The position numbers and the translations under genes were made by a program. Shown piece by piece: positions 17,020-20,013 of a DNA stretch of 20,013 nucleotides. Origin of the DNA: Nemertoderma westbladi (taxonomy: Eukaryota > Xenacoelomorpha > Nemertodermatida > Nemertodermatidae); the NCBI GenBank assembly GCA_032718475.1, contig JAUCBJ010005894.1, positions 1 to 20,013 on the forward strand. Direction: 5' to 3'. The stretch's first letter is position 1, and each line of letters starts with the position of its first letter. The notes under the pieces are model-generated. The model saw only the letters and a list, made by a program, of their open reading frames with translations. It had not been told where the DNA came from and did not search any database.

Positions 17020-17327
17020 GTATCACACTCCGTAATAAATAGTTCAACTCATTATTGATGGCCAGCCGTAGCAATGTTATTAATGTTAATGTAGTTTTTT
17101 CGATTCGACATTGTACATTAATACAGGTAAAGTTTGATCATGAAATCGACCAAATGTTGAGACTTTGGTAGAAAGGTTCAAGGGGTCTTATAAAATATTG
17201 CAGCACTGATTAATGTGATGATGGAGTGTCTCGGAAAAACGGAATATTTTAAAGTGATAGACGCAATAGTTAGGACCTATTTATAAGACAGTGATTCAGA
17301 TATGTAATCACAATAACTTGTGCGAAT
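17020..17327. other. spacer before the 66-bp satellite
   Basis: No coding region or recognisable element. Confidence 0.45.
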
Positions 17328-18251
17328 CAGAATGGAATCCCTTGTATTTGTATTTCTTCATCTGGATAATAGAGTCCAGCCATTTCTCTGACACAGAATG
17401 GAATCCCTTGTATTTGTATTTCTTCATATGGATAACAGAGTCCAGCCATTTCTCTGTCACAGAATGGAATCCATTGTATTTGTATTTCTTTATCTGGATA
17501 ATAGAGTCCAGCCATTTCTCTGACACAGAATGAATTCCCTTGTATTTGTATTTCTTCATCTGGATAATAGAGTCCAGCCATTTCTCTGACACAGAATGGA
17601 TTCCCTTGTATTTGTATTTCTTCATCTGGATAATAGAGTCCAGCCATTTCTCTGACACAGAATGGAATCCCTTGTATTTGTATTTCTTCATCTGGATAAT
17701 AGAGTCCAGCCATTTCTCTGACACAGAATGAATTCCCTTGTATTTGTATTTCTTCATCTGGATAATAGAGTCCAGCCATTTCTCTGACACCAAATGGATT
17801 CCCTTGTATTTGTATTTCTTCATATGGATAATAGAGTCCAGCCATTTCTCTGACACCAAATGGATTCCCTTGTATTTGTATTTCTTCATCTGGATAATAG
17901 AGTCCAGCCATTTCTCTGACACAGAATGAATTCCCTTGTATTTGTATTTCTTCATCTGGATAATAGAGTCCAGCCATTTCTCTGACACAGAATGGATTCC
18001 CTTGTATTTGTATTTCTTCATCTGGATAATAGAGTCCAGCCATTTCTCTGACACAGAATGGAATCCCTTGTATTTGTATTTCTTCATCTGGATAATAGAG
18101 TCCAGCCATTTCTCTGACACAGAATGGATTCCCTTGTATTTGTATTTCTTCATCTGGATAATAGAGTCCAGCCATTTCTCTGACACAGAATGGAATCCCT
18201 TGTATTTGTATTTCTTCATCTGGATAATAGAGTCCAGCCATTTCTCTGACA
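17328..18251. repeat. 66-bp satellite, 14 tandem units
   Basis: Exactly 924 bases, 14 x 66. Each unit reads CAGAATGGAATCCCTTGTAT and continues through TGTATTTCTTCATCTGGATA to GCCATTTCTCTGACA. Variation is light and patterned: GGAATCC, GGATTCC and GAATTCC alternate, and two adjacent units carry CAAATGG. The first two units at the left edge are the most diverged. Because 66 is a multiple of three, two minus frames and one plus frame stay open for 60-330 codons, for example a 22-residue repeat VSEKWLDSIIQMKKYKYKG. I treat these frames as by-products. It lies downstream of a minus-strand splice donor, so it is probably intronic. Confidence 0.93.
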
Positions 18252-18508
18252 CAGTATGGAATGTCTCTATTCTGGAGTATTGTTTGCAATTCGTTGAGTT
18301 TTGCAAATAGGCTTCGTATATTTGATATTTTGGTGAGAAAGGCTTCAGTCTAGATTGAATTTAATTAAACCAGATAAAAATCTTAAAAATCAAAAACTTA
18401 ACTCAGAACTATCATAACTTTTACTATAAATAAACAATTTGACAATCTGACCAGATTGGCAGTAATACGGAATAAACGTTATTTACTATACAAATAATAG
18501 TAACTCAC
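18252..18508 (-). other. probable intron start of the minus-strand gene
   Basis: The minus-strand donor GTGAGT is at 18508-18503. No further exon is recognised between it and the satellite. Confidence 0.45.
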
Positions 18509-19208
18509 CGATACAGAAAACTGTCGATTTAGGGGCCAAAAGGATGTTGTAGGTGTTGGGAAGGTCTAAGTTGAAGACGTCTAGAGACTGAGTAGTGAGG
18601 GTTGGTGAGGAGCTAGTGTCTGTTAGGGGACCATGAGCGGTGTTGGGGCACAGGGAGTTAGAGTCCGGGATGAGATTCTGCTGAGCTGAGTGGGGGGTCG
18701 AAGCATTAGTGTCTGTACTGTTTCCATATGCTACATCTATAGGGGAGAATAAATCGCCCAAGCCATCACCAACCTCGTTTAGGTCGGGTTTATATTCCAG
18801 TTCGTCTTCCGTCTTAATGCGTAGGATTACCGGAACATCTGACTGGTCTGCTGATAGAGGTTGGGTAGAATAATGGCTTGAGTTGGTTGCGGTTACTGCG
18901 GGGGTATAGGATGATATGTTGTTACAAGGTAATAAAGTTGGACTGGCTGTATTATTACTCGATTCAGATTCAATGAGGTTTGGTTTGGTGACTATCCGAC
19001 TCAGTTTGGGATCTATTTGTCTTTGTTCTCCCGGGATGTCTGTCTGGTTGAGATGTTGTAACCTCACCACAGGCTGCATAGAGGAGGGTTGGTGACGCCC
19101 GGTGACGGTAGGTGACGTGGGTTGATTCGAGTATCGAGATTGCGGATGCTTTCCTGTCGCAGGATTGTCATTGTGGTGGTACGTAGGTGTCGACGCCGAT
19201 ATCCTCAT
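18509..19208 (-). CDS. coding exon of an unknown Ser/Thr/Pro-rich protein
   Basis: The minus strand is open for 700 bases from an ATG at 19208 (MRISASTPTY), and remains open up to a stop at 19313-19311. It ends at 18509, where ATCG|GTGAGT is a consensus donor (phase 1). The product is of mixed polar composition, rich in Ser, Thr, Pro, Asn and Gln, so mostly disordered. An acidic patch, VILRIKTEDELEYKPDLNE, contains IKTE, a sumoylation consensus. LDVFNLDLPN near the end resembles a short acidic-hydrophobic activation motif. These features suggest a transcription regulator, but I recognise no family. The region is GC-richer than its surroundings and non-repetitive. The start could instead be a splice acceptor such as CCACAG at about 19216. 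Confidence 0.6.
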
Positions 19209-19456
19209 TGGAATCTGTGGCACACTGGTCTCACAGCTACTACCGTTAGCAGTGACAGTGGCGGTGATTGGGTCGTGTTGTGAGACAAAGCCGAGGTGGT
19301 GGAGGCGTTGTTAGACCCAGTAAAGAGTGAACGCAGCAGCCACTCAGTAATACAGTATGACCTGCCGTGCCCAGTCGGGTTTTGTGTCCAGTTTCCCCCC
19401 TGTCTCGAAGTTTTTATCTAAATTAAAGGAAGTGCTAGGCTTATTGCTGCAGTAGT
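19209..19456 (-). other. possible 5' exon or UTR of the minus-strand gene
   Basis: Non-repetitive, relatively GC-rich DNA upstream of the exon. An in-frame stop lies at 19313-19311, so any coding upstream must join through splicing. No promoter motif is identified. Confidence 0.35.
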
Positions 19457-19950
19457 ATTTATTTTGGGGGATGATGTATTTATTTTGGGCAAAAATGTAT
19501 TTGTTTTGGGGGAAAATGTATTTCTATTTTAGGGGATGTATTTGTTTTGGGGGAAAATTTATTATTTTGGGCGAAAATGTATTTGTTTTGGGGGAAAATG
19601 TATTTGTTTTGGGGGAAAATGTATTTGGTTTGGGGGAAAATGTATTTGTTTTTCGGAGAAAATGTATTTATTTTGGGCGAAAATGCATTTGTTTTGGAAA
19701 AATTTGTAATTATTTTGGGGGTTTTGTCATTTATTTTGGTGCTAACAATTGGTTTTGGGGAGCATTTATTTTGGTGCTGAATAATTGTTCTTGGTGTTGA
19801 ATAATTGTTTTTGGTGTTGAATAATTGTTTTCGGTGTTGAATAATTGTTTTTGGTGTTGAAAAATTTGTTTTGGTGTTTGAATAATTTTATTTGGGGTGA
19901 CTTTATTTTATTTGGTGTTGAATAATTTTTTTGGGGTCACATTATATATA
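19457..19950 (+). repeat. 21-bp G-rich minisatellite and 20-bp TTGAATAATT repeat
   Basis: From 19457 to about 19735 units of TGTATTTGTTTTGGGGGAAA recur every 21 bases, about a dozen copies. From about 19785 to 19945 units of TGGTGTTGAATAATTGTTTT recur every 20 bases, seven or eight copies, ending in GGGGTCACATTAT. The same two arrays, shorter and more worn, lie at 75-236. Long frames across it are artefacts of the 21-base period. Confidence 0.88.
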
Positions 19951-20013
19951 TATTAAAGAATCACGCCATGGTGTCGGCACAGTAAAGTAAGAAATAAAAT
20001 ATAATTAAATGCA

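Noticed and set aside
17308-18306. 332-codon minus-strand frame in the 66-bp satellite
   Set aside because: It is almost wholly repeat, a second frame is equally open, and no clear start or conserved domain is seen. It is kept only as a point to test.
19471-19800. Plus-strand frames in the G-rich minisatellite
   Set aside because: The 21-base period keeps frames open by chance; composition is Phe/Gly/Leu low complexity.
75-19950. The whole window as one giant mobile element with long direct terminal repeats
   Set aside because: The end repeats are minisatellites that vary in copy number. No primer-binding site, target duplication or spanning coding set supports a single element.

Overview
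The window is animal nuclear DNA, probably from a marine invertebrate. It has GT-AG introns with conserved phase, a LINE reverse-transcriptase remnant, several non-autonomous DNA transposons, many minisatellites and satellites, and AT-rich spacers. I cannot name the species. Nothing looks bacterial: there are no operons or ribosome binding sites, and the long reading frames are mostly tandem repeats whose period is a multiple of three.

The main object is a decayed plus-strand gene spread over about 1038-10929. It can be followed through three exons whose phases agree. Its product would carry an acidic N-terminal region with an amplified 18-residue repeat, a C2H2-type zinc finger, a second CxxC/HxC finger, a tyrosine-recombinase-like catalytic core (LRKH box, LGH box and a Tyr nine residues after the His), a basic linker, and a C-terminal 'PWS..EK...PGK' tail. 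I recognise the layout from memory as a multicopy uncharacterised recombinase-like family of fish and marine invertebrates. This copy has several stops and frameshifts, and Trp stands where the first catalytic Arg should be.

Three transposons hit this gene. A 1964-bp hAT-like element (1302-3265) lies inside exon 1 with a perfect 8-bp target duplication, and removing it restores the frame exactly. A 1728-bp element with CAGT...ACTG ends and a TA duplication (6879-8606) lies in intron 1. A 166-bp near-perfect foldback (10724-10889) lies in the last exon. Intron 1 also holds an array of 15-bp GGACAATTCGGTCCC-type units closed by an inverted copy.

The region 10930-15100 is repeat-rich spacer. 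It contains short hairpins, a 118-bp tandem duplication, copies of a dispersed TGTAACCTGCTCC repeat, and a second short copy of the recombinase gene's N-terminal coding segment (12170-12223). A 30-bp satellite with seven-unit higher-order structure (15151-15853) and a 66-bp satellite with 14 units (17328-18251) follow. On the minus strand, 18509-19208 is a convincing exon of an unknown Ser/Thr/Pro-rich protein ending at a consensus splice donor. The same G-rich minisatellite plus GGTGTTGAATAATT repeat appears near both window ends in direct orientation.
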